Virus record (IMG/VR): IMGVR_UViG_3300027708_000029
Coordinates: 1-64,000 of that record
DNA from: a virus
Length of the DNA: 64,000 nt
Strand: one strand, 5' to 3'
Numbering within the stretch: the first letter of the stretch is position 1; the number at the start of each line of letters is the position of its first letter. Under the pieces are notes generated by a model. That model did not search any database and was not told the origin of the DNA. It worked only from the letters and a program-made list of their open reading frames with translations. Below, piece by piece: positions 52,732 through 60,616 of this stretch. The translations under genes were made by a program, and so were the position numbers.

Positions 52732-54924
52732 TTAGAGTAAACAAGCTCCACCAGCACAGCTGATCTCCTCAATACCCGCAGTATTGTCTTCTGTTTCTAG
52801 TAATTGAGTATAATCCACCTTCTCAAAACTATCATAAAGATCACAGTATAACTTCCAGTTGTAGACATCCTTCATGCAATAAGTCAGTCTCCTGTTATCT
52901 CCATTAAAATACTTAGTAGCAAAGTTTTTCATCTTATTAATAAACCTAACTTTATTTTCATCATCTCCATCTTTGGCTTGATTTAAACTAACATAATCAC
53001 AAGCTGCCCATAGATTATTGTTAAAAGCATTTAGACCAAGCTCAATCAAACCAGAACACCACAATGCAGCATCTCCATATTCTTTAACAATCTCTCTACT
53101 AGTATAAACAGTAGTAAAAGGAGCTTGTGGATAATCTTTGTCTCCACTTTGAGGAATTAAAGATATACCTGCAAAATACTTTCTATTATCATAGATATAT
53201 TTTGTTACAGAATCCCATTCATCGGGTTTCACTGTTACAGTATTACTAACATTATGACTCAAATATTCTTGTGTACATAATGATCTATTTTTGCCAGAAT
53301 GAACCCAATTCTTTTGTGTATCTTTTACAACAGAAAGCATTTCTACTGCTGGTAATTGATTTCTTAATTTAGCTCCATCTGGTACTTCTATTGGAAACTT
53401 AACTACTTCATCAGTATTATTTGCAGACCATGATGATTTCTCACAGGCTTGTGGATTAACTTTCTTGAAGTGTTGATATGGTGCTTCTAAAATATTGGCT
53501 TGTACGTGGCGTATATAGCGTTTGGCATGGTGTGGGTGGATACCAGAGCTAGTACCAAGCATACTTGATGATGTTCCTTCTGGTTTTAGGCATGTAACTC
53601 TAGCCGCTTGATTAATATTGATCCTTTGGGAAATCTGCTTATTGGTATCAACAGCAATCTTAGCGCCCTTAGTTAATGTCTTTTCTGTAAGAACAAGATC
53701 ATGCTTTTCCATAGTGCCAGTTAAAGACACTCCCAAAAGAGCTTCTCTTGCAAAAATCTTTTCGCTAGTTTGTCCAAGATAGTCTAGTTTTGTAAAACCA
53801 GCTTGTAATGTACCAATAATAGCTGCTGCTTTGCATCTCTCATAAAAATCTTCTTCGTCATCAACACTAGAACAATTGATTGTTGAAAGATTGCAGCCTT
53901 GCCATCCAGACTTACCAGATTCTTCTTCAATAGGCCACATACCAATTTCTACACAAGGATTAAAAATCATTTCTGTGGATTCACTCCAGATAAATCCGGG
54001 TTCTCCAAATTCTTTAACCGATTGCATCAATAAAGAAAATTCTTCAAAAGTAGTTTCGCTTTTTAAGAGTAAGGCAGAATTATTGCTTCGTGCTCTTTGT
54101 GGATTCTCCATATACCAGTTTCCAGTTTTAGCTTTAGCCATTTCTTCATCATTATGACTAAATAAAGCTAGAGATGCACTTCGTCGAACACCACCAGATA
54201 ATACAGCATCACTGCTATGCATAACAATATCATATGCATCAATAGGTCTAAGTTTCTTTTGTCCATTTGCCAAACATCGGTCTAGTAAAGTACGAATTTT
54301 TTCAAGACCATTAGCAAGAGGCTCATATCCTGGGGCTTTGCCTACTCCAGAAGCTAGTGCTGCTCCCTTTGGTCTGATATTAGAATAATCAAATGAAATA
54401 TGACTATTTTTGTATTGTTTAAATTCTTCTACAGGCTTGCTGAAATAAGAACTTAACAGAACACCCAAAGCATTGGACCAGCCTTCAATGCTATCATCAA
54501 TAACATACTTAGTTGATTGTCCTTTTTCCACTTCATGCTCTAATGATGGAAGTTTAGCAACATGGTGCTTTTGAACACTAAAGCCAGTTCCTGATCCACA
54601 CAATAGTAACCAAAAACACTCTTGGAAAAATCGTAATCTATCACAATAAGAAGCTGTGCAATTATATATTTTGGCATGTCGTTTGAGAATAGGATCTCCA
54701 CCAAACTGTAATGCTCTCTGACTACCTAATACTTTCTTCTTATACATCATATCGTAAGCCCAATCGATCTCTTCTGAGATTCCAAATGTATCATAACGAG
54801 AGTGCATCATTTCTCTAACTCTGTCTACAGCTTCTTTCCAAGTTTCCCTTCTATTTTGATCACTTAACCATCTGGCATACTTACTAACGAAGGTATAATT
54901 TTGAAGTTCTTGTAGAGCTGACAT
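52732..54924 (-). CDS. Ribonucleotide reductase class II (adenosylcobalamin-dependent)
   Basis: 730 residues, single chain. Asn-Cys-Thr at residues 88-90 fits the first redox Cys. CGSGTGFSVQ, NPCVEIG and WQGCNLSTIN supply the radical-site region, and PEGTSSSMLGTSSGIHP is the phosphate-binding loop. The C-terminal tail Cys-Ala-Gly-Gly-Ala-Cys holds the swinging cysteine pair. This matches monomeric B12-dependent NrdJ (RTPR type). It makes deoxyribonucleotides without oxygen dependence but needs cobalamin from the host. ATG 54924 has AGGAG about 15 bases upstream. No B12 riboswitch box was seen in the leader. Confidence 0.9.
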   Translation of the reverse strand: MSALQELQNYTFVSKYARWLSDQNRRETWKEAVDRVREMMHSRYDTFGISEEIDWAYDMMYKKKVLGSQRALQFGGDPILKRHAKIYNCTASYCDRLRFFQECFWLLLCGSGTGFSVQKHHVAKLPSLEHEVEKGQSTKYVIDDSIEGWSNALGVLLSSYFSKPVEEFKQYKNSHISFDYSNIRPKGAALASGVGKAPGYEPLANGLEKIRTLLDRCLANGQKKLRPIDAYDIVMHSSDAVLSGGVRRSASLALFSHNDEEMAKAKTGNWYMENPQRARSNNSALLLKSETTFEEFSLLMQSVKEFGEPGFIWSESTEMIFNPCVEIGMWPIEEESGKSGWQGCNLSTINCSSVDDEEDFYERCKAAAIIGTLQAGFTKLDYLGQTSEKIFAREALLGVSLTGTMEKHDLVLTEKTLTKGAKIAVDTNKQISQRININQAARVTCLKPEGTSSSMLGTSSGIHPHHAKRYIRHVQANILEAPYQHFKKVNPQACEKSSWSANNTDEVVKFPIEVPDGAKLRNQLPAVEMLSVVKDTQKNWVHSGKNRSLCTQEYLSHNVSNTVTVKPDEWDSVTKYIYDNRKYFAGISLIPQSGDKDYPQAPFTTVYTSREIVKEYGDAALWCSGLIELGLNAFNNNLWAACDYVSLNQAKDGDDENKVRFINKMKNFATKYFNGDNRRLTYCMKDVYNWKLYCDLYDSFEKVDYTQLLETEDNTAGIEEISCAGGACLL

Positions 54925-55075
54925 GATGTATAAATAATACTCCTATAAATTGTTCTGACACAGCTTTGGTTCTTGGTAATACACTATCGAATGAAAAAGA
55001 ATTCGATCTCTGTGAGCGATGAATTTATCATATCTCCACACGAAAAAAACACCAGCGCATTGTTTTTTATTTGTC
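54925..55075 (-). other. Intergenic region between glf and the reductase gene
   Basis: The 151-base gap holds an inverted repeat with 7-base arms (ATCGAAT 54986-54992, ATTCGAT 55001-55007) and an A/T-only hairpin after glf, AAAAAACA ... TGTTTTTT, which might act as a weak terminator. No clear -35/-10 pair and no cobalamin-riboswitch core was found by eye. Confidence 0.35.
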
Positions 55076-56083
55076 TCACCAGTCAGAATGTTTGAATTTC
55101 AACATAACTTGCTTTATAGCCATCCACATATCTAAATATTGGTAAGTGGCTAATCTTCCTAGAAAAATAGTATTCTGTTCATTTTTAGATAATTGAATAT
55201 ATTTCTTTGCTATCTCAACACCGTCACCAAATGGTATTGGGTAGTAAGGAATATTATTTTGGTTATATTTAACTGGATATTCTTCAGTAATAACTGTTGT
55301 GGAGTGAGAATGATTATGTTGCAAGTAGCTGTGGTCGTATTTTCTAGTATATTCTACAATATTATTGTTTTGATTCTCTATAAAATATGGCATTTTTTTG
55401 TCTGTAACTGTGTGCTTAAATTCTAATGATCTATATGGAAGCTCGCCGTAGATATAATTATAGTATTCATCTATCTTACCAGTATATACAGTAAGATCAG
55501 TATTAAAATTTTTCCAGTCTTCATTGGAGCATGATAGTCTGATATCAAACCCTTTAAGCATATTTTCCATCATTTTAGTATATCCGTGTTTAGGCAAACA
55601 CTGATACTTTTGTCCCTCAAACCAAGTAGGATCTTCACAATCTTTTGTTTTGGGTATTCTGTTTGTTATAGTTCGTGGTATAGAATCAAAAGGAACACCC
55701 CATTGTTTTTCTGAATAATCTTTAAAGATAAATTCTAGTATTTCTTCTTGAGATAATTCTCTACCAATTTCTTTTTCTGTTTTTTTACTATATGGCAAAG
55801 AGATGAGACCTAATTTTGAATTGCCTTTGGGTTGTAATTTAAATGGTACCCACTCGGTATATCTGCTTAAAAACTCAAAAACTTCGTCATCATCTGTATG
55901 AAATATGTGTGGTCCATAATTATGTAGCATTGTTCCGCACACATTACTATCAAAACAGTTGCCTCCAATATGATTTCTTTTATCAAAAATAGTTACATGA
56001 TATCCTCTTTCTTGTAGTAAAATAGCAGAGGTTATGCCAGATAGTCCGCAGCCTATTACTTTAGCTTTTAATATTTTCATCAT
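55076..56083 (-). CDS. glf: UDP-galactopyranose mutase
   Basis: 335 residues. FAD-binding VIGCGLSGITSA (Gly-x-Gly-x-x-Gly at residues 11-16), IFDKRNHIGGNCFD (acidic residue for the ribose) and HNYGPHIFHTDDDEV, the Glf signature. EKQWGVPFDSIP and the C-terminal FLGRLATYQYLDMW complete the match. It converts UDP-galactopyranose to UDP-galactofuranose. It is placed in glycan cluster 2, so the transferases there may use galactofuranose. The start overlaps the GT90-like gene by 23 bases. Confidence 0.93.
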   Translation of the reverse strand: MMKILKAKVIGCGLSGITSAILLQERGYHVTIFDKRNHIGGNCFDSNVCGTMLHNYGPHIFHTDDDEVFEFLSRYTEWVPFKLQPKGNSKLGLISLPYSKKTEKEIGRELSQEEILEFIFKDYSEKQWGVPFDSIPRTITNRIPKTKDCEDPTWFEGQKYQCLPKHGYTKMMENMLKGFDIRLSCSNEDWKNFNTDLTVYTGKIDEYYNYIYGELPYRSLEFKHTVTDKKMPYFIENQNNNIVEYTRKYDHSYLQHNHSHSTTVITEEYPVKYNQNNIPYYPIPFGDGVEIAKKYIQLSKNEQNTIFLGRLATYQYLDMWMAIKQVMLKFKHSDW

Positions 56084-56909
56084 GTATATTTTTGTCTTGA
56101 AAGGATAAAAGAATATTATAGATTTTTTCGTATGCTGCTTCTTTAGTTAAATATTTTAGGGCAAACTTTTTTTGTTCTTCTTTGATATATTTTTGCATAG
56201 CTGGGTCATTTTCAATGATACTATAGTTTTGTTCTAAATCACTAAGATCTTCTTTAATAGGAATATAATGTTTCCAAGGAACAAAAAATTCATGCCACCA
56301 TTCTTTATAAGGATTATCAATTATAAAAACAATTCTTGGAGAAGATACTAATATTTTTAATCTAGCAGAATAACCTGCTCCTTCAATATCTAATAAATAT
56401 TTCCATTTATTTATTTGTTGCTGGAAAGACAAATATTTTGCAGTATTTTTCCATAAATTATCTGGATCTTCACGATTCCATTCTAGCGTTATAGCTTCTG
56501 TAAAAGAAGTATCTTGATATTTATTAATATAGTCTCTTCTTTTCTCTCCAGTTATAGCTCCTATCCATCCTATTTTGTTGCTTAATGGAATAGTATCGTC
56601 AAAAGAGCTAATCAATTCTTGATAATTTTGAATGTTACAAGCTGGCCAGGAGTCATAAGCAAAACAAGGAAATGTTTTTGCATAATTTTGTGTTATAGTT
56701 GAAAAAGAAAAATGATGACTATCTGATGGACGATCACCGGTCCATATAGCCATTTCAAATTCTTTCCCAGGATAATTATTGTATTTTTTAATTCCATAAT
56801 GAATAGAATTATATATTAGATCTCTAACTGATTCTCCTCTGGTTTCATAATTATTGAAAAGTCTTGTTTCTATTTTTTGAAGATCTTGTGATACTAAAAC
56901 TAATCCCAT
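56061..56909 (-). CDS. Glycosyltransferase, CAP10/GT90-like
   Basis: 282 residues. The key segment KWKYLLDIEGAGYSARLK, then SPRIVFIIDNPYKEWWHEFF and PWKHYIPIKEDLSDLEQ, is the CAP10/KDEL-type GT90 core seen in capsule-associated and LPS-modifying transferases. There is no signal peptide. ATG 56909 has AAGGTGT upstream. Donor unknown (xylose or glucose in known members). Confidence 0.8.
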   Translation of the reverse strand: MGLVLVSQDLQKIETRLFNNYETRGESVRDLIYNSIHYGIKKYNNYPGKEFEMAIWTGDRPSDSHHFSFSTITQNYAKTFPCFAYDSWPACNIQNYQELISSFDDTIPLSNKIGWIGAITGEKRRDYINKYQDTSFTEAITLEWNREDPDNLWKNTAKYLSFQQQINKWKYLLDIEGAGYSARLKILVSSPRIVFIIDNPYKEWWHEFFVPWKHYIPIKEDLSDLEQNYSIIENDPAMQKYIKEEQKKFALKYLTKEAAYEKIYNILLSFQDKNIHDENIKS

Positions 56910-56911
56910 GA

Positions 56912-57586
56912 TTACACCTTAAAATTATGTAGTAAAGTAGCGTTCATATCAGCATTAACAAATTTACCATCAACAACATGAATAGGAATATTAGATACTT
57001 CCTCCCAATGACCAAAAGAAAGTCCTGCTTTTCGTCCAATTAAAGTTAAAATCATATCCATAAAATAATTTTGTGGAAATTTATCAAATAATTCTTGAAA
57101 TAATACAAACATATTTTTTTCTTTAATAGTGGTAAAATATTTACTAGAAAAAATAGTTCCACCACAACCAGTGTGTATTTTAGGTTCTTTAATATCTAAT
57201 ACATCATATAGTCCAACTTCTTGTGGTCCGCAAGGATTGTTAGGGCCAGCTATATCAAATTTGGGTTCTATACTAATAGTTCTATTTGTTAGCACATCTG
57301 TTTCTAATAATAATGTATGTGTAAAAGTATTATTTAATCCAAATTCAAAAAAGTAATCAGCAAATCTTGGTCCAAAAGAACCAACTCCGCAATGTGTTTG
57401 TTTATGCCATAAATTATCTGTATGTATTATTTCGGCTCCAATAGATGATAAATATTTAGATGGGTCTTTACCACCAGCGTTAATAACTCTTATTGGAGTA
57501 TTTGGATGATGTCTACGAAAAGAATGTAATGTAAAGAAAGCTCTTTCAAAATCATTTCGCATAAATAATATAGCTTGTATATTCAT
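56912..57586 (-). CDS. GT-A glycosyltransferase-like protein
   Basis: 224 residues. The N-terminal IQAILFMRNDFERAFFTL, then PIRVINAGGKDP and THTLLLETDVLT (Glu-x-Asp in the place of the Asp-x-Asp metal motif), give a GT-A layout. A central Gly/Pro stretch and the CGGTIFSSKYF strand are in the expected acceptor region. It overlaps the GT4-like gene upstream by 4 bases (ATGA), so the two are co-translated. Confidence 0.65.
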   Translation of the reverse strand: MNIQAILFMRNDFERAFFTLHSFRRHHPNTPIRVINAGGKDPSKYLSSIGAEIIHTDNLWHKQTHCGVGSFGPRFADYFFEFGLNNTFTHTLLLETDVLTNRTISIEPKFDIAGPNNPCGPQEVGLYDVLDIKEPKIHTGCGGTIFSSKYFTTIKEKNMFVLFQELFDKFPQNYFMDMILTLIGRKAGLSFGHWEEVSNIPIHVVDGKFVNADMNATLLHNFKV

Positions 57587-58497
57587 AAAACAATCTCTGA
57601 TAAATAATTTTTTACAATATTAGACCAATCAAAAGTTTTTGCATATTCTCTAATTTCTGTTCTCATTAGATTACTGACTTGTCTATTTTTAGATATAACA
57701 TCATTAACATAATCTATATCTTGTATTTTTTGCTCTGGTATTACTGTTATCCAAGGCTTGCTTTTGTCTAATGATTGACTCGCCGGTTCAGATAATACTA
57801 ATCCAAGACCAGCAGACATAGCCTCTAAACACACCAAGGGTTGAAGTTCATCTTGACTGAGTAATACAAGATTACTAAATTTAGTCAAATTCTCTTTTAC
57901 CTCGTCATAATTCCAGGAACCAAGATATTTATCTGATGAGTAATCAAAATGATTATCCTCTTTATTTCCTACATATACTACATCTAAACCTAGTTTTTGA
58001 AATATTGCCTGTCTTTTTAGAGACATTATTTTGCCTAAATATATAGAAGTAGAGTGTTCTGGTTGATTATCAAATGATATATCATTACAAAATACTCCAT
58101 TGGGTATAATTTTAACGTTCATATTATGAGCTAAAAAAAATGATTCTTCTATATTAGATAAGATAAAAGCTTTTGATTGTTGTAAATATGGTAAAATACT
58201 TTTCCAAAAAGGTATTGAATATCTAAATCCTCCTCCATGATTGGTAAAAATTTTATATTTGGCATCCATCCTGCTGAATGGTATCCAATGTTTACCAAGA
58301 TGGTTATGTACAACTTCTGGTTTAAATCTTTTATAGTCTTCTAGAACCATAAAATCTTCTATATGATTAGATATTAAAACATCGTGCCCAGCTTTTTCTA
58401 ATTCTGTTTTATAGGCCCATACAACCCTTTCTAATGCTCCCCAACCTAGAACAGGAGGGACGGGTATTGAGCCATCACTAATAAGATGAAATTTCAT
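57583..58497 (-). CDS. Glycosyltransferase, GT4-like
   Basis: 304 residues. It opens KFHLISDGSIPVPPVLGWG with an acceptor-side GALERVVWAYKTELEKAGHDV helix typical of the UDP-glycosyltransferase MSMEG-like group. It has VVHNHLGKHW, VKIIPNGV and DELQPLVCLEAMSAGLGLVL, the donor-binding signature of GT4. It overlaps neighbours on both sides by 4 bases. Donor unknown. Confidence 0.78.
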   Translation of the reverse strand: MKFHLISDGSIPVPPVLGWGALERVVWAYKTELEKAGHDVLISNHIEDFMVLEDYKRFKPEVVHNHLGKHWIPFSRMDAKYKIFTNHGGGFRYSIPFWKSILPYLQQSKAFILSNIEESFFLAHNMNVKIIPNGVFCNDISFDNQPEHSTSIYLGKIMSLKRQAIFQKLGLDVVYVGNKEDNHFDYSSDKYLGSWNYDEVKENLTKFSNLVLLSQDELQPLVCLEAMSAGLGLVLSEPASQSLDKSKPWITVIPEQKIQDIDYVNDVISKNRQVSNLMRTEIREYAKTFDWSNIVKNYLSEIVL

Positions 58498-59249
58498 TTG
58501 TGAATAAAATAGATATCCTTTCTAGAGTGTTCATATTTCTTAAAATTACTAGTAAAAGGTTCTCCAATTAATAGTTTTTTATTAGGTAATAAGTATCTGA
58601 ATACATATTGACCAACCCACATATCAGCATTAAAATATTCATATTTCATATCTTCTCTTGCTTGACAGAATGTTTTTAAAAATTCAAGCATATTGTCATA
58701 TGAACCTCCTATAACCCCCATATTAATTAAATCCCATTCTTTAGCATTTTCTGTAAAGAATTCTAGATTATCCCATTTAAGATCTCTATGAATCCAAAGA
58801 TATGGGAATTCAGATAGTTTAATACTATCTTTACAGATAAAATAGTTTATATCAGGAAAATCTATTAATATTTGAGAGGGATCTTTTACAACCGTAACAT
58901 CAGAGCCATCAGTCAAAAAAACAGAGTCGAATTTATTAGCTAATAGATATTTTTTATAAGCAAAGAATCTCCAGTCATTATTTGAGTATTCTGATGGTGC
59001 AGTATAAACGAATTTTATTTTATCTGTTTCATATGTTCTCAAAAATTCATCAGATAAATTATCATAAAAAATTCTAGCTTCTAGCCCCAGAAAAACAATA
59101 GAGTTATACCAGTTTTTAATATAGTCAAAATTATTTTGTAATACTCTTCCATCTTTATCTCTTCCTATCACAGCATCATCGGAAGGATCATTGGGATGTT
59201 TTTTTTGTGAAAAATAAGTAGTAAATATAACTGGTTTATTCATTGTCAT
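58494..59249 (-). CDS. GT-A type glycosyltransferase-like protein
   Basis: 251 residues. A strand PVIFTTYFSQK, an acceptor part with Arg-Ile-Phe-Tyr-Asp, WRFFAYKKYLLANKF and then DSVFLTDGSDVTVV (the Asp-Gly-Ser-Asp element corresponds to the metal motif). WDLINMGVIGGSYDNMLEF and a late ADMWVGQYVFRYLL follow. The family is not securely named, but the layout resembles sugar transferases acting on hexose acceptors. Gene starts overlap the CAP59-like gene by 14 bases. Confidence 0.6.
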   Translation of the reverse strand: MTMNKPVIFTTYFSQKKHPNDPSDDAVIGRDKDGRVLQNNFDYIKNWYNSIVFLGLEARIFYDNLSDEFLRTYETDKIKFVYTAPSEYSNNDWRFFAYKKYLLANKFDSVFLTDGSDVTVVKDPSQILIDFPDINYFICKDSIKLSEFPYLWIHRDLKWDNLEFFTENAKEWDLINMGVIGGSYDNMLEFLKTFCQAREDMKYEYFNADMWVGQYVFRYLLPNKKLLIGEPFTSNFKKYEHSRKDIYFIHK

Positions 59250-60108
59250 CTTTTTTTGTTATTTCTGATGATAAAGAGGTATAAAAAATTTGATTAATCT
59301 GTTCCATTTTTTCTACTTGTTCTTTAGCTATTTTGCTACAAGTCTCTGGAGGAACATTTGATAAATCCAAAACTGCTTTAGGCTTACAGTCTGGTATCAT
59401 GACTATATTGCCAAATTTAGAAATTTCAGAACAGAAATTAACATATTCTGGTTGACCCACAGTTGACCAAAAACATTGTTTCAATATTGGTGTTCTAACC
59501 AAGCTAAATCCACCATAACCAGCACTTATGGAAATTGGAGAATTTTTATTCCAGGCTTCTCTATCTTCTTTCAATAAGAATGGGCAGTCTGTGAATGGTA
59601 ATCCATGATGAAAATATTTGTCTCTGAATGTTAATATATCATAGAAACTATCTTCTGTAACTTCTTCCATAAGATCTTTGGTTTGAAAATCCCGTGTATT
59701 AGCAACTAACATTACTGCCGCAGGAATAGTCTTGGCTTTTTCAAATAGTTTTATAAAATCTATATGATCAAATACAACATCTGTATTAAGTAATAAAGTA
59801 TATTCTGTTTCAGCCATTGTCAACTGATTTAATTTATTTCTACAGTATGAAAATAACATAAATCTATGCAAAGGTTCCAAACTTTCTAGTTTAGGAACTC
59901 CAAGATCTTCATGTACTAATTCACCAGATTTATTGTCAAGCCATTTGCTCAATATTTGTTGAGTATTGTCTGAAGAATCATTTTCATAAAAATAAAAATT
60001 GAACTTGAAATTTTCTAGATTTGATAATTTTTCTAGACACGCAAGAGTTCGCTCTATATAAGTTTCAGAATCTCTCCATATTCCACAAACATTAATTTCT
60101 GTAACCAT
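59236..60108 (-). CDS. CAP59/GT69-like glycosyltransferase
   Basis: 290 residues. INVCGIWRDSETYIERTL, FKFNFYFYENDSSDNTQQIL, then EYTLLLNTDVVFD, FYDILTFRDKYF, PISISAGYGGFSLVRTPIL and FCSEISKFGNIVMIPDCKP follow the mannosyltransferase 1/CAP59 (GT69) order: acceptor strand, Asn-Asp metal motif, Tyr-Asp...Arg-Asp, Ser-x-x-x-Gly, SE box, final Pro strand. AAAGGA upstream of ATG 60108 is a good ribosome site. A galactose or mannose addition is possible. Confidence 0.7.
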   Translation of the reverse strand: MVTEINVCGIWRDSETYIERTLACLEKLSNLENFKFNFYFYENDSSDNTQQILSKWLDNKSGELVHEDLGVPKLESLEPLHRFMLFSYCRNKLNQLTMAETEYTLLLNTDVVFDHIDFIKLFEKAKTIPAAVMLVANTRDFQTKDLMEEVTEDSFYDILTFRDKYFHHGLPFTDCPFLLKEDREAWNKNSPISISAGYGGFSLVRTPILKQCFWSTVGQPEYVNFCSEISKFGNIVMIPDCKPKAVLDLSNVPPETCSKIAKEQVEKMEQINQIFYTSLSSEITKKDDNE

Positions 60109-60117
60109 ATTTTTCCT

Positions 60118-60582
60118 TTAAACTTTAAGATTATTAATCCACGATAGGTCTGGGTTTATATATTCAACAGTCATTCCACTCATTTTGATAAATAGATCAA
60201 ATCTTTTCTTTTGTTCTTCATCAAAAAGATGAGTTCCATGATTTTCTCTCATATAGACTTTTGTTATTCCTTCTTGCCATAAAGCCATTATGCAATCATT
60301 GCAGGATTGGCCTGTAACATACGCTATTCCATTTTCGGGTCTGATTGTACAATTAGATAGAGCATTACGTTCCGCATGAATCATCCAAGGATACTTTTCT
60401 GGTCGAATATTAGGCAGTTTACTATCATCAAGTCCTTTAGGAAAACCATTATATCCTAATCCTAAAATCCTATTATGATGATCTGTTATAACACAGCCAT
60501 GTTGGGTTTGTATGTCATGACTACGAACAGCCACGGCGTGTGCTAATCCTATAAAATATTCTTGCCAGTTTGGTCTAAACAT
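60118..60582 (-). CDS. dCMP deaminase-type protein
   Basis: 154 residues. The zinc motif is present: HAERNAL (His69, Glu71) and SCNDC (Cys94, Cys97). VITDHHNRILGLGYNGFPKGLDD is the usual dCMP-deaminase lead-in, with PWMIHAERN following. It would convert dCMP to dUMP for thymidylate supply, or another deoxycytidylate. It is the first gene after the promoter at 60589-60616 and probably has no leader. No ribosome site precedes ATG 60582. Confidence 0.88.
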   Translation of the reverse strand: MFRPNWQEYFIGLAHAVAVRSHDIQTQHGCVITDHHNRILGLGYNGFPKGLDDSKLPNIRPEKYPWMIHAERNALSNCTIRPENGIAYVTGQSCNDCIMALWQEGITKVYMRENHGTHLFDEEQKKRFDLFIKMSGMTVEYINPDLSWINNLKV

Positions 60583-60588
60583 AACTGT

Positions 60589-60616
60589 ATGATAGATACT
60601 TTTTTCATCTGGTCAA
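60589..60616 (-). promoter_or_regulatory. Sigma70-like promoter for the deaminase and glycan cluster 2
   Basis: Minus strand -35 TTGACC (60616-60611), 16-base spacer, -10 TATCAT (60594-60589). The start codon ATG begins at 60582, seven bases after the -10, so the transcript would begin at or next to the A of ATG. The -35 contains the TGA stop of the solenoid gene. Confidence 0.6.

Noticed and set aside
54929-54936. T4-type late promoter TATAAATA on the + strand
   Set aside because: No + strand gene follows, and the octamer is expected by chance in this AT-rich sequence.
54925-55075. Cobalamin riboswitch ahead of the reductase gene
   Set aside because: No B12-box-like element could be seen; only a 7-bp hairpin and an A/T-rich stem are present.
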